Notes under the pieces: generated by a model
Told to the model about the DNA's origin: nothing
The model's database searches: none
What the model saw: the letters and a program-made list of their open reading frames with translations, nothing else
Shown here: piece by piece, positions 35,383 to 43,537 of the stretch
Layout of the letters: the number at the start of each line of letters is the position of its first letter
Numbering within the stretch: position 1 is the first letter of the stretch
NCBI GenBank assembly: GCA_016717335.1
Contig: JADKFS010000001.1
Coordinates: forward strand, 3,183,003-3,247,002
DNA from: Candidatus Ribeiella danica
Lineage (GTDB): Bacteria > Chloroflexota > Chloroflexia > Chloroflexales > Roseiflexaceae
Reading direction: 5' to 3'
DNA length: 64,000 bases
Program-made: the position numbers and the translations under genes

Positions 35383-35438
35383 ATTCGAAAAGTATTGGAG
35401 CTAGAGGTTCGATCTTCGCTCGCGCCAGGCCACCGGCG

Positions 35439-35945
35439 CTAGCGCGGCTGTGCGGCGCGCGTCTCGGCCGGCCAGGTGCTCTTGATGTAGGCCAGCGCGG
35501 CCCAGATCTGCTCGTCGCTCAGCCCGCTGCCCAGGGCGGGCATCCCGCTGGCGTGCAGCTGCTGCCCGCCGGCCTTGACGATCAGGAACAGCGTCTGGTC
35601 ATTGCGCTGCCAGGCCGGCCCGCGCTGGTCGAGCGGCGGCGCCGTCACGGACCCATTCGCCTGCGGCGTCGGCCAGCCGGACTGGCCCTCGAGCTGCGCC
35701 CCGTGGCAGCTCGCGCAGCGAGTCGTGTAGATGCCCTGGCCGGCCGCGACCTGGGCCGCGTTGGCGGGGTCGGCGCTAGCGATGCGCGGCACGCTCGCGC
35801 GGGCGTTGATGCGGATGAAGAAGATCGTCAGCGCGACCAGCACCAAGGCGACGAAGATGAAACCGACGTTGCGCTGGTTCAGGAAGGCCGGCTGGCCGGC
35901 TGGCCGGCGCTGAGCCGCGCGGCGCGGCGTGGGCTGTGGTGGCAT
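35439..35945 (-). CDS. Membrane-anchored c-type cytochrome
   Basis: 168 residues. A basic, Pro-rich cytoplasmic tail leads to one transmembrane anchor (VGFIFVALVLVALTIFFIRI, about residues 27-46) and an extracytoplasmic cytochrome c domain. That domain has one heme-binding CASCH (about 77-81) and a distal Met in SGMPALGSGLSDEQIWAALA. The pattern fits mono-heme cytochromes that donate electrons to oxidases or alternative complex III. It is a single gene convergent with hisG. Its direct partner is not in the window, though the heme synthase genes suggest an aerobic chain. Confidence 0.9.
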   Translation of the reverse strand: MPPQPTPRRAAQRRPAGQPAFLNQRNVGFIFVALVLVALTIFFIRINARASVPRIASADPANAAQVAAGQGIYTTRCASCHGAQLEGQSGWPTPQANGSVTAPPLDQRGPAWQRNDQTLFLIVKAGGQQLHASGMPALGSGLSDEQIWAALAYIKSTWPAETRAAQPR

Positions 35946-36289
35946 AACAAACCGTGCTCTCTGCTCTGGATTAGCCGTCGCGCCGTGGCGACGGACGGAG
36001 AGGGCAGTGTAGCATCAGCGGCCATCCCTGGCAAGGCGGTTTTCGGGGGCGTGCGCCCCCCGCAGGCCCTCACCCCCCTGCCCCTCTCCCGTCGCCACCT
36101 GTCAGTATTCACCCCCGCCCCTGGCAGGGGCGGGGGGCGGGGGCGGGCATACGAGGCGCATCCCAACTGCAATATGCCCATCCCCGGCATGGTAAAATAT
36201 GCGATGGATATCCCCACGATCGCATCGCCCGGCCTACGGGCAGGCGCGAATAGCCACGACAACGTTGCACGTGTTGAAGTGAAGGCACT
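35946..36289. other. 344-bp gap with a GC-rich composite element
   Basis: 36070-36147 holds CCTCACCCCCCTGCCCCTCT and CCCGCCCCTGGCAGGGGCGG, the same building blocks as the palindromic elements, but with a non-palindromic centre. A TAAAAT box (36193-36198) may be the dsbB -10. No gene seen. Confidence 0.55.
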
Positions 36290-36919
36290 ATGAACCAAGA
36301 AGCACTCCAAGATGCCACAGAGGCCGACGAAGTCGCCGACGATGCGCCCGCGACCTGGGCCGATGCCCTGCTCGATCTGCTCGGCGCGACCGCGCGCCAC
36401 GTCGCGCTGCTGGCCGCGTGCGTCGCCATGGGCGGCAGCCTGTTCTTCAGCGAGGTGCTGGGCTGGCCGCCGTGCGTGCTGTGCTGGTACCAGCGCATCC
36501 TGATGTACCCGCTGGCGGTGATACTCACGATCGGTATCCTGCGGCGCGACCGCGGGGTGCACCTGTACGTGCTGCCGCTGTCGATCTTCGGCGCGGGCGT
36601 GTCGCTGTACCACTATCTGCTGATCAAGACGAACTGGTTCCCGCCGCCGGCCTGCAGCGCCGGCATCCCCTGCACGGTCGACTACCTGAACTGGTTCGGC
36701 TTCATCAACATCCCGTTTCTGGCGCTGACGGCCTTCCTGATCATCACGGTGATGATGGTCGCGTGGGCGCTGATCTGGCAGGATGCCGGGGAGCCGGCCG
36801 ACGAGGAGCCTGAGGAGGCGGCGCCCGCGCCGCGCTGGCTCGACGGCTCGCGCATGGCCGTGCTGATGATCATCGTGGCGGTGGTGCTGGCCTACCTGGT
36901 GGGCAGCACGTTCGTGTGA
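36290..36919 (+). CDS. dsbB: Disulfide bond formation protein, DsbB/BdbC family
   Basis: A 209-residue integral membrane protein that passes electrons from thiol oxidases to quinone. After an acidic N-terminal tail there are four transmembrane helices. The first periplasmic pair is in WPPCVLCWYQR (CVLC) and the second in PPPACSAGIPCTVDYLNWFG, the two Cys pairs diagnostic of the family. A fifth hydrophobic segment (MAVLMIIVAVVLAYLVGSTF) at the C terminus follows an acidic linker and is unusual for DsbB. No DsbA-like partner is adjacent. GAAGG lies upstream of the ATG. Confidence 0.9.
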   Translation: MNQEALQDATEADEVADDAPATWADALLDLLGATARHVALLAACVAMGGSLFFSEVLGWPPCVLCWYQRILMYPLAVILTIGILRRDRGVHLYVLPLSIFGAGVSLYHYLLIKTNWFPPPACSAGIPCTVDYLNWFGFINIPFLALTAFLIITVMMVAWALIWQDAGEPADEEPEEAAPAPRWLDGSRMAVLMIIVAVVLAYLVGSTFV

Positions 36920-36937
36920 GCGCTCAGGCTCCGTTCG

Positions 36938-37001
36938 GCCCTCACCCCCTGCCCCCCTCTCCCGCGCGGGAGAGGGGGATTCTTAGCTGGGGGTGGGGAA
37001 G
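36938..37001. repeat. Short GC-rich element of the composite family
   Basis: CCCTCACCCCCTGCCCCCCT, the hairpin CTCCCGCGCGGGAG, then GGGGG and GGGTGGGG. It keeps the outer arms and first hairpin of the family but lacks the long central palindrome. A TACAAT -10 (37030-37035) for hisD follows. Confidence 0.7.
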
Positions 37002-37118
37002 ACACAATTCCGCCAGAGCGTCGATCTGTTACAATAGCGCAGATCCAACACCAGCGCGGCCCGTAGTAGTGAGTACGCATCACATTTTACGCCCACGCTG
37101 TGCGCTGTGCGAGGAACT

Positions 37119-38453
37119 ATGACCATCCCAATCTTTGACGATATCGCGCTGGCCCGCCGCACCATCCTGCGGCGCGTCCCGCTCGACGAGGTCGAGGCGC
37201 CGCCGGCCCTGCGCGACTCGATCGAGCGGCTGTTCGGCGCGCGGCTGACGCCGGCCGAGGCGGTCGACCGGATCATCCGCGACGTGCGCGCCCGCGGCGA
37301 CGCGGCGCTGCGCGAGTGGAGCGCGCGGCTGGACGCCGCCGAGCGCGAGTCGTTCGAGGTGCCGCGCGAGCGCTGGCGCAGCGCGGCCGCGGGGCTCGAC
37401 CCGGCGCTGCTCGCGGCGCTGGAGCTGGCGGCGGCCGAGATCGAGCGCTTTCACCGCCGGCAGGCGCGCAACTCATGGGTCGATTTCAGCGTCGAAGGGG
37501 CACTGGGGCAGATCGTTGTGCCGCTGCAGCGGGTCGGCGTCTACGCCCCCGGCGGCACCGCGCCGCTGCCGTCCTCGCTGCTGATGGCGGCGATCCCGGC
37601 GCGCGTCGCCGGAGTCGAGCAGATCGTGGTCTGCTCGCCGCCGCAGCGCGGCACCGGCGAGGTCGCCGAGATCGTGCTGGCCGCAGCGCACGTCGCCGGC
37701 GTCGACCGCGTGTTCGCGCTCGGCGGGGCGCAGGCGATCGCGGCGCTGGCCTACGGCACCGAGACGGTGCCGCAGGTCGACAAGATCGCCGGGCCGGGCA
37801 ACCTGTTCGTGGTGCTGGCCAAGCGCGCGGTCTACGGCGTGGTCGGGATCGAGGCGCTGCCCGGCCCGACCGAGACGATGGTGATCGCCGACGACGCGGC
37901 CGACCCGCGGCTGGCCGCGGCCGACCTGCTGGCGCAGGCCGAGCACGACCTGGTCGCGTCGGCGATCATGCTGACGCCGAGCCGGCGGCTGGCCGAGGCG
38001 ACCCAGGCCGAGGTCGGGCGGCAGCTCGAGCTGCTCGAGCGCGCCGACGTGGCGGCCCAGTCGATCCAGCGGCGCGGCGGGATCGTCGTGGTGCCCGCGC
38101 TGGCCGACGCGTTCGAGCTGGCGAACGCCTACGCGCCCGAGCACCTGTGCCTGCTGCTCGCCGAGCCCTGGCAGCACGTCGGCAAGGTGCGCAACGCCGG
38201 CGGGATCTTCCTGGGCGAGCGCTCGTTCGAGGTGCTGGGCGACTACGTCGCCGGCCCGTCGCACATCATGCCGACGGGCGGGACCGCGCGCTACGCCTCG
38301 CCGGTGAACGTGGACGATTTCCGCAAGGTGATCTCGCTGGTCGGGCTGAACGAGGCGGCGCTGCGGCGGATCGGCCCGGCGGCCGCGCTCCTGGCCGACG
38401 CCGAGGGGCTGACCGCCCACGCCGCGGCGGTGCGCGCCCGGCTCGACGAGTAA
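37119..38453 (+). CDS. hisD: Histidinol dehydrogenase
   Basis: Oxidises histidinol to histidine in two NAD+-dependent steps. The 444 residues show the complete family: QRVGVYAPGGTAPLPSSLLM, ALGGAQAIAALAYGTETVPQ, DKIAGPGNLFV and GPTETMVIADD. Zinc and catalytic residues lie in DLLAQAEHDL and NAYAPEHLCLLL (Glu-His), and PSHIMPTGGTARYASPV follows near the end. GAGGA lies about 5 nt upstream of the ATG. It is monocistronic and separate from hisG, with a TACAAT -10 box about 85 nt upstream. Confidence 0.97.
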   Translation: MTIPIFDDIALARRTILRRVPLDEVEAPPALRDSIERLFGARLTPAEAVDRIIRDVRARGDAALREWSARLDAAERESFEVPRERWRSAAAGLDPALLAALELAAAEIERFHRRQARNSWVDFSVEGALGQIVVPLQRVGVYAPGGTAPLPSSLLMAAIPARVAGVEQIVVCSPPQRGTGEVAEIVLAAAHVAGVDRVFALGGAQAIAALAYGTETVPQVDKIAGPGNLFVVLAKRAVYGVVGIEALPGPTETMVIADDAADPRLAAADLLAQAEHDLVASAIMLTPSRRLAEATQAEVGRQLELLERADVAAQSIQRRGGIVVVPALADAFELANAYAPEHLCLLLAEPWQHVGKVRNAGGIFLGERSFEVLGDYVAGPSHIMPTGGTARYASPVNVDDFRKVISLVGLNEAALRRIGPAAALLADAEGLTAHAAAVRARLDE

Positions 38454-38545
38454 ATCGGCGTTGGCACGTTGCTCCTGGTGATACAAGCGCAACGCCACGC
38501 CTGAACGTTCAACGTGCCAACTTTCAAACGTTCTAGCGGGAACTT

Positions 38546-38554
38546 TGGTATAAT
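38546..38554 (+). promoter_or_regulatory. Extended -10 promoter (TGGTATAAT) for yggT
   Basis: TGG followed by consensus TATAAT, 40 nt upstream of the yggT ATG, with no clear -35; an extended -10 promoter is likely. Confidence 0.6.
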
Positions 38555-38593
38555 ATGCTATCCCATCGATACGCTGTCGGAGGAGGCAGTTAG

Positions 38594-38860
38594 ATGACCG
38601 CATCTTCTTACCTTGCCAGTTTCATTGGGCTGTTGTTCAATATCCTCACGCTGGCGATCTTTGGCCGGGTGCTGCTCTCGTGGGTCGATCCGTTCGGCAA
38701 CATGCGCGTCACCCAGATCCTGCGCGATATCACCGAGCCGATTCTTGCGCCGATCCGCGCGCTGCTGCCGGGCATGGCGATGTTCGATTTCTCGCCGATC
38801 ATCGCGGCGCTGCTGCTGCAGGCGCTGGGCAAGCTGCTGCTTGGGGCGCTCGCTCGCTGA
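38594..38860 (+). CDS. YggT family membrane protein
   Basis: An 88-residue protein with two transmembrane helices: FIGLLFNILTLAIFGRVLLS and FDFSPIIAALLLQALGKLLL. Between them is the family's conserved loop SWVDPFGN...ILRDITEPILAPIRALLP. YggT proteins lie near cell-division (YlmG) genes in many bacteria and are linked to envelope or chloroplast-division functions; their exact role is unknown. A strong GGAGGAGG precedes the ATG. No division genes adjoin it here. Confidence 0.9.
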   Translation: MTASSYLASFIGLLFNILTLAIFGRVLLSWVDPFGNMRVTQILRDITEPILAPIRALLPGMAMFDFSPIIAALLLQALGKLLLGALAR

Positions 38861-39024
38861 TGAAGCTGTCTTTGGCAAGGTTTCAGCGAACCTTCCAGCT
38901 CAAGTTGGGGCGGCTCTGCCGCCCCCAGACCCCTCACCCGGCAGGTTTGGAGAGCCGCTGGCCCCTGCAAACCTCCCCAACCGTAGATGCAGATCGCTGT
39001 CAAGGGAGCGTAAAGGCTTTTTGA

Positions 39025-40698
39025 ATGGAACGTGACATCCCCGCGCAGCCCCAAGTCGCGCCGCGCGAAACGGAGCAGGGCTCCAGCCGGTTTCTCCTCC
39101 TGGTCGTCTTCCTGGCCGGCATCGGCACGCTCGGCATCGAGATGGTCGCCTCGCGGCTGCTGGCGCCCTACTTCGGCACCTCGCAGCCGATCTGGGCCGT
39201 GGTGATCGGCCTGACCCTGATCTACCTCACGATCGGCTACCGGCTCGGCGGCACCCTGGCCGACCGCCGGCCCGACGAGAAGCTGCTCTACCGGATCATC
39301 ACCTGGGCCGGCTTCGTGACCGGCTTCATCCCGCTGCTGTCCGACCCGATCCTGCGCTTCTCGCAGGGCACGATCGCGCGCGTGGCCGTGGGCAGCTTCC
39401 TCGGCGCGCTGTTCGGCGTGCTGATCCTGTTCGCCGTCCCGGTGGTCCTGATGGCGATGGTCAGCCCGTTCGCGATCCGGCTGCAGCTCAAGCGCGCCGA
39501 GGCCGGCATCGCCGCGGCCGGCCGCACCGCCGGATCGCTCTCGGCGCTCTCGACGGTCGGCTCGATCGTCGGTACGTTCCTGACCGTGCTCTACCTGATC
39601 CCCGAGATTGGCACCGCCCGCACCACCTACCTGATCGCCGCGTTCCTGGTCGTCGTCGGGCTGATCGGCATGCGCGACTGGCGCTACCTCGTGATGCTGC
39701 TGATCGTCGCCGGGCTGTTCTACTACACCACCGCGACGCGCGGCAACATCAAGTCGGCCGACTGCGCGGGCTGCACGCTGATCGCCGAGAACGAGTCGGC
39801 CTACAACTACATCCAGATCGCCAGCAGCGAGAGCCCTTCCTACGGCACGCAGATCAACCTGATCCTGAACGAGGGCCAGGCGATCCACTCGATCTACCAC
39901 CCGCGCTACGAGCAGTCGAACAACCCGCTCGACCTGCTGACCGGCGGCGGGCCGTGGGACTACTTCGCCGTCGCGCCGTACTTCTACCCCGACCGCGACC
40001 CGTCGTCGGTCTCGAGTATGGCCATGCTCGGCTCGGCCACCGGCACGGTGCCCAAGCAGTTCCTGGCGATCTACGGCCCGCAGTCGCGGATCGACGCGGT
40101 CGAGATCGACCCGCGGATCATCGAGATGGGCCGCAAGTACTTCGACATGCGCGACGCGAGCTACGACCCGGCGCACCCGAACTACCAGGCCCACCCCGAG
40201 GACGCGCGCTACTGGCTGGCGACCGCAGGCGGCAGGTATGACGTGATCGGGATGGACGCCTACCACCAGCCGTACATCCCGTTCCACCTGACCACGGTCG
40301 AGTTCTTCCAGCTCGTGCGCGACCACCTGACGCCCGACGGCGCGGCGGTGGTGAACGCCGGCAAGGGGCCGGACGGGGACGACCGACTGGGCGTGGCGCT
40401 GGCCGGCACGATGCTGCAGGTCTTCCCGCAGGTCTACGTGATCGACACCGCCGGCTTCGGCAACCAGATCATCGTGGGCGTGAACCGCGACGTGGGCGAC
40501 GGCGCGCTGAACTTCCAGCGGAACTACGAGCGCATGCAGGTGCCGGTTCTGAAGACCGTGATGGACTGGTCGCTGCGGCTGGGCGCTGCGCCGGTGCGGC
40601 AGTTCCTGCCCGCCGAGGCGCGCTACCAGCCGTTCACCGACGACAAGGCGCCGGTCGAGCAGCTGATCGACTCGCTGATCTTCGACCAGATCAAGTAA
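39025..40698 (+). CDS. Fused membrane / spermidine synthase-like protein
   Basis: A 557-residue protein. The first 240 residues hold seven or eight transmembrane helices (FLAGIGTLGIEMVASRLLAP and VLILFAVPVVLMAMVSPFAI), typical of the fused MFS/spermidine-synthase family. The C-terminal half is a SAM-methyltransferase-like fold: SMAMLGSATGTVPKQFLAIY, then IDAVEIDPRIIEMGRKYF and YDVIGMDAYHQPYIPFHLTT. The usual GGGxG of spermidine synthases is GSATG here, so aminopropyl transfer is uncertain. No speD or speE partner is adjacent. An AAAGG precedes the ATG. Confidence 0.85.
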   Translation: MERDIPAQPQVAPRETEQGSSRFLLLVVFLAGIGTLGIEMVASRLLAPYFGTSQPIWAVVIGLTLIYLTIGYRLGGTLADRRPDEKLLYRIITWAGFVTGFIPLLSDPILRFSQGTIARVAVGSFLGALFGVLILFAVPVVLMAMVSPFAIRLQLKRAEAGIAAAGRTAGSLSALSTVGSIVGTFLTVLYLIPEIGTARTTYLIAAFLVVVGLIGMRDWRYLVMLLIVAGLFYYTTATRGNIKSADCAGCTLIAENESAYNYIQIASSESPSYGTQINLILNEGQAIHSIYHPRYEQSNNPLDLLTGGGPWDYFAVAPYFYPDRDPSSVSSMAMLGSATGTVPKQFLAIYGPQSRIDAVEIDPRIIEMGRKYFDMRDASYDPAHPNYQAHPEDARYWLATAGGRYDVIGMDAYHQPYIPFHLTTVEFFQLVRDHLTPDGAAVVNAGKGPDGDDRLGVALAGTMLQVFPQVYVIDTAGFGNQIIVGVNRDVGDGALNFQRNYERMQVPVLKTVMDWSLRLGAAPVRQFLPAEARYQPFTDDKAPVEQLIDSLIFDQIK

Positions 40699-40773
40699 GT
40701 TTTGAGTGCTAAGTTTTGAGTTTTGAGTTAGGGTAGCTCAACTCAGGCTTCAAAACTCAAAGCTCAAAGCTCA
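40697..40773. repeat. Heptamer repeats (GTTTTGA/TCAAAAC) in inverted arrangement
   Basis: Three GTTTTGAG-like units on the left and three CTCAAAG/CTCAAAAC units on the right can pair as a hairpin. They fill the 76-bp gap up to the AEC permease start, which consequently has no recognisable ribosome site. Confidence 0.75.
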
Positions 40774-40774
40774 A

Positions 40775-41704
40775 ATGCTCGATCTGCTCTACGCCTTCAG
40801 CGAGGTCCTGCTACCGGTCGTGGTGATCGTGGCGATGGGCTACGCGCTCAGCCGGGCGTTTCCGCTCGACCTGCGCAGCCTGAACCGGCTGAGCCTGTAC
40901 GTGCTCTCGCCGAGCCTGGTGTTCGTGACGCTGCTGCGCACCGATATCGCGGGCGGGGCAGCCCTGCGCCTGGCGCTGCAGATGGCGCTGGTGATGGCGG
41001 TCACCCTGCTTGGCGCCTACCTGGCCGCGCGCGTCTTTCGGCTCACGCCGCCGCAGCGCAGCGGGTTCCTGCTGGCGACCACGTTCATGAACTCGGGCAA
41101 CTACGGCCTGTCGGTCTCGCGGTTCGCCTTCGGCGACGTGGGCTTCCAGTACGCGATCGTCGGCTACCTGACCCAGGCGATCCTGGCGCAGACGCTGGCG
41201 GTCTTCCTGGCGTCGGCCGGGCGCACCAGCCGGCGCGCCGCGATCGGCCAGGTGTTTCGCGTCCCGCTGATCTACGCGGTGCTGGCCGCGCTGGCGCTGC
41301 GGCTGGCGGGCATCCGGCTGGACGAGTCGAACGGCGCGCTGGCGCTGGGGCTCTACCGCGGCGTGCGCCTGGCCGCCGACGCGACCCTGCCGGTGCTGCT
41401 GCTGATCCTGGGCATGCAGCTGACTCAGCGCCAGCCCGTCACGGCGGGGGGGCCGCTGTCGACGTCGGTCGCCCTCCGGCTGCTGGCGTCGATCCCGCTG
41501 GCCTACGGGCTCGGGCGGCTGCTCGGGCTGAGCGGCCTGCCGCTCGACGTGGGGGTCGTGCAGGCGGCCATGCCGACCGCGGTCAACATGATCATCCTGG
41601 CCTACGAGTTCGACGTCTGGCCCGAGTTCGTAACCAACGGAGTGGTGGCCACCACGCTGGGCAGCCTGGCCTCGCTGACGGCGCTGATCGCGGTGCTGCG
41701 CTAG
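40775..41704 (+). CDS. AEC family transporter (auxin efflux carrier/malate permease-like)
   Basis: A 309-residue inner-membrane protein with ten predicted helices in two five-helix halves. Family features include SLYVLSPSLVFVTLLRT in the first half, the FMNSGNYGLSVSRFAFG motif and LPVLLLILGMQLTQ. Near the end is QAAMPTAVNMIILAYEFD. The family exports or exchanges organic acids and possibly amino acids; the substrate here is unknown. The start lies directly after an array of CTCAAAG repeats and lacks a Shine-Dalgarno sequence. Confidence 0.9.
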   Translation: MLDLLYAFSEVLLPVVVIVAMGYALSRAFPLDLRSLNRLSLYVLSPSLVFVTLLRTDIAGGAALRLALQMALVMAVTLLGAYLAARVFRLTPPQRSGFLLATTFMNSGNYGLSVSRFAFGDVGFQYAIVGYLTQAILAQTLAVFLASAGRTSRRAAIGQVFRVPLIYAVLAALALRLAGIRLDESNGALALGLYRGVRLAADATLPVLLLILGMQLTQRQPVTAGGPLSTSVALRLLASIPLAYGLGRLLGLSGLPLDVGVVQAAMPTAVNMIILAYEFDVWPEFVTNGVVATTLGSLASLTALIAVLR

Positions 41705-41715
41705 CTTGAGGTTCT

Positions 41716-41849
41716 CCCTCACCCCCTGCCCCCCTCTCCCAACGGGAGAGGGGGGATTCGTGGTGGTGCCGTGGTGCGCTGCTCAGCAGCGCACCACGGC
41801 ACCACAGGACACCCCCCCGCCCCTGGCAGGGGCGGGGCAGGGGGTGGGG
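41716..41849. repeat. Composite palindromic element with 21-bp central stem
   Basis: Ends CCCTCACCCCCTGCCCC and GGGGCAGGGGGTGGGG are nearly exact complements. Inside are, in order, a CTCTCCCAACGGGAGAG hairpin, a perfect central palindrome (41763-41805, arm GTGGTGCCGTGGTGCGCTGC) and a CGCCCCTGGCAGGGGCG hairpin. The element lies between the AEC permease and the next gene. Confidence 0.9.
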
Positions 41850-41876
41850 AATCGCTTTAACAGCTGGGGGGCGTGC

Positions 41877-41882
41877 TATAAT
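41877..41882 (+). promoter_or_regulatory. -10 box (TATAAT) of the small membrane-protein gene
   Basis: Consensus TATAAT 36 nt upstream of the ATG at 41918, with TTTAAC as a weak -35 15 nt further up, directly after the composite element. Confidence 0.55.
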
Positions 41883-41917
41883 GCGCCAAAATAGCGATCA
41901 TCAAGGACGATAAACGT

Positions 41918-42319
41918 ATGACGACTCAACCGAAAAACGACCGCGTGCTCCCGCGCGGAGTCTATGTGCTGGCGCTGCTGATGTTCCTGTGCGGCGGCGT
42001 GCTGCTGCTGGCGGCGCTGGTCCTGCCGTTTCTGGGCGCGCGCGTCACGGGCGCCGCGATGGTGCCCTGGTATGTCTACCTGATCTACTCGGCCTACTTC
42101 CTGGTCGTCGGGTGGGGGCTGTGGGGCGGCAAGCGCTGGGCCTACCTGGCCATGCTGCTGATGTGCGTGGTGCTGGCGTTCTACCAGTTCCGGACCGCGA
42201 TCATCCTGCAGCAGAACGTGCTGGTGCCGTTCCTGGTGCTGCTGGTGATCTTCGGCTACCTGATCCGGCCGAACGTGCGGGCGGCCTTCCTGCGGCCCGG
42301 CGGCACGACACCTCAGTAG
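41918..42319 (+). CDS. Hypothetical four-helix membrane protein
   Basis: A 133-residue protein with four hydrophobic segments: VLALLMFLCGGVLLLAALVL, MVPWYVYLIYSAYFLVVGWG, WAYLAMLLMCVVLAFYQF and LVPFLVLLVIFGYLIRPNVR. Basic ends face the cytoplasm. It resembles small DoxX-like or YccF-like integral proteins only in layout; no family is recognised. AAGGA lies upstream of the ATG. It is a single gene. Confidence 0.7.
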   Translation: MTTQPKNDRVLPRGVYVLALLMFLCGGVLLLAALVLPFLGARVTGAAMVPWYVYLIYSAYFLVVGWGLWGGKRWAYLAMLLMCVVLAFYQFRTAIILQQNVLVPFLVLLVIFGYLIRPNVRAAFLRPGGTTPQ

Positions 42320-42340
42320 GCTTCCTCATCTACGCTCGAT

Positions 42341-42465
42341 CACCGCACCCCTGCCCCGCCCCTGGCGGGGGTAAAACGTGTCGGTGTCGTGGGTTCGGTG
42401 AAGCCGAACCCACGACACCGGCAAAGAATGCCCCCTCTTCCACGCCTGGCAGAGCGAGGGGCGAC
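42341..42465. repeat. Composite palindromic element, degenerate, with 17-bp central stem
   Basis: The central palindrome at 42382-42420 (arm CGGTGTCGTGGGTTCGG, loop TGAAG) is flanked by CCCCTGCCCCGCCCCTGG on the left and CGCCTGGCAG plus GAGGGGC on the right. It lies between converging genes. Confidence 0.75.
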
Positions 42466-42468
42466 CAT

Positions 42469-43053
42469 CTATAGATCCGGCGGGATCTGCTGCATCGGCC
42501 CCATCCGGTCGTAGCGGATCTCCGACTGGATCTGCTCGATCACCCGCCAGGTGCCCGGCGTCCGGGGCAGGCAGATCACCTGGACGCGGCCCTGGTGCGC
42601 CAGGCGCACCGCCTCCGCGCCGTCGGCGACCCAGACGCTGCCCACGTAGGTGCGGCGCGGCGCGACCGGGATCGCGCAGTCCAGCAGGGCGCCGTTGATC
42701 TCGCCGGTGGTCGTGCGGTGCGGGCGCAGCCGCAGCACGTGCGCCCGGATGGTCAGCCCGCTGCGCAGCAGCGCCAGGTCGTCGCGCACGCGCCGCCAGA
42801 TCTGGCGCGCGGCGATCACCAGGCGGCCGAGCACCACGATCACCGGGATGAGCCGCAGCGCCGGGCTGGCGTGCAGGATGAACAGCAGCAGCAGCGCCAG
42901 CACGCCGGCGATCAGCCAGGGGTTGAGGAAGATCCGGATCGGCTGCTCAAAGGTGTGGTCGGCGAGGACGTTGAGCGCGACGGGCAGCGGGATCGGGCGC
43001 GGCGGCGGCTGCTCCAGGTAGGCCGCGTCGACTTGCTCGGTGACAGGCTGCAT
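42469..43053 (-). CDS. Hypothetical membrane protein
   Basis: A 194-residue protein with two close transmembrane helices (PWLIAGVLALLLLFILHASP and LRLIPVIVVLGRLVIAARQI, about 45-85). A soluble C-terminal domain of mainly beta character follows (IRAHVLRLRPHRTTTGEING, GSVWVADGAEAVRLAHQGRV, QVICLPRTPGTWRVIEQI). The C-terminal half resembles DUF3592-like beta domains found in membrane proteins; this is only a resemblance. GGGGGA precedes the ATG at 43053. It is convergent with the preceding small membrane-protein gene. Confidence 0.65.
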   Translation of the reverse strand: MQPVTEQVDAAYLEQPPPRPIPLPVALNVLADHTFEQPIRIFLNPWLIAGVLALLLLFILHASPALRLIPVIVVLGRLVIAARQIWRRVRDDLALLRSGLTIRAHVLRLRPHRTTTGEINGALLDCAIPVAPRRTYVGSVWVADGAEAVRLAHQGRVQVICLPRTPGTWRVIEQIQSEIRYDRMGPMQQIPPDL

Positions 43054-43189
43054 ACGATTCCCCCGGGCGTCGGGTGTTCGCCCGCCGCTACTATGTATTG
43101 TAGCTGAGTTTGCGCACGGTGGCAACCGCTCTGGGACGCGGCCCCGGCCGAGGCCAGAATGAAAAGCACTAGAGCGCGCTGCATACATA

Positions 43190-43410
43190 GCTAAAGGGGT
43201 GGGCCGCCACCCCGGCCGGGGCTTGCGCCCCTGGACCCCAAAATGATGCTGTCTCGGTTGCGATGCTTGACATACATGCCCGGCTGAATCCATGCGCCGC
43301 AGGAGACAACAGGTTCGATCGGAATGCTGCCAGGCATGCGCCACCAGCCCTGCAGCTGATCCGGCATCATTTGCCGGAGGGGGGGCCGGGGGCGCAGCGC
43401 CGCCCCGAGA
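43190..43410 (-). repeat. Long GC-rich dispersed repeat, copy B (short, minus orientation)
   Basis: Within the 484-bp gene-free gap 43054-43537. GGGTGGGCCGCCACCCCGGC is followed by GCCCCTGGACCCCAAAATGA, TGCTGTCTCGGTTGC, GCCCGGCTGAATCC and the closing CCGGAGGGGGGGCCGGGGGC. It matches copies A, C and D but lacks most of the G/C tract. A TACACT box at 43464-43469 may serve the ParA-like gene. Confidence 0.75.
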
Positions 43411-43537
43411 GAAGGCACACCGCGCCCTGGGTGCGAACGGAGTGGTAAGTCACGCCAACATATGCTACACTCACCATAGCCGCGAATAGCGCTAGAATGC
43501 GCCAGCAACGATATCTATGGCGGTGGGAGCAGGCGAC

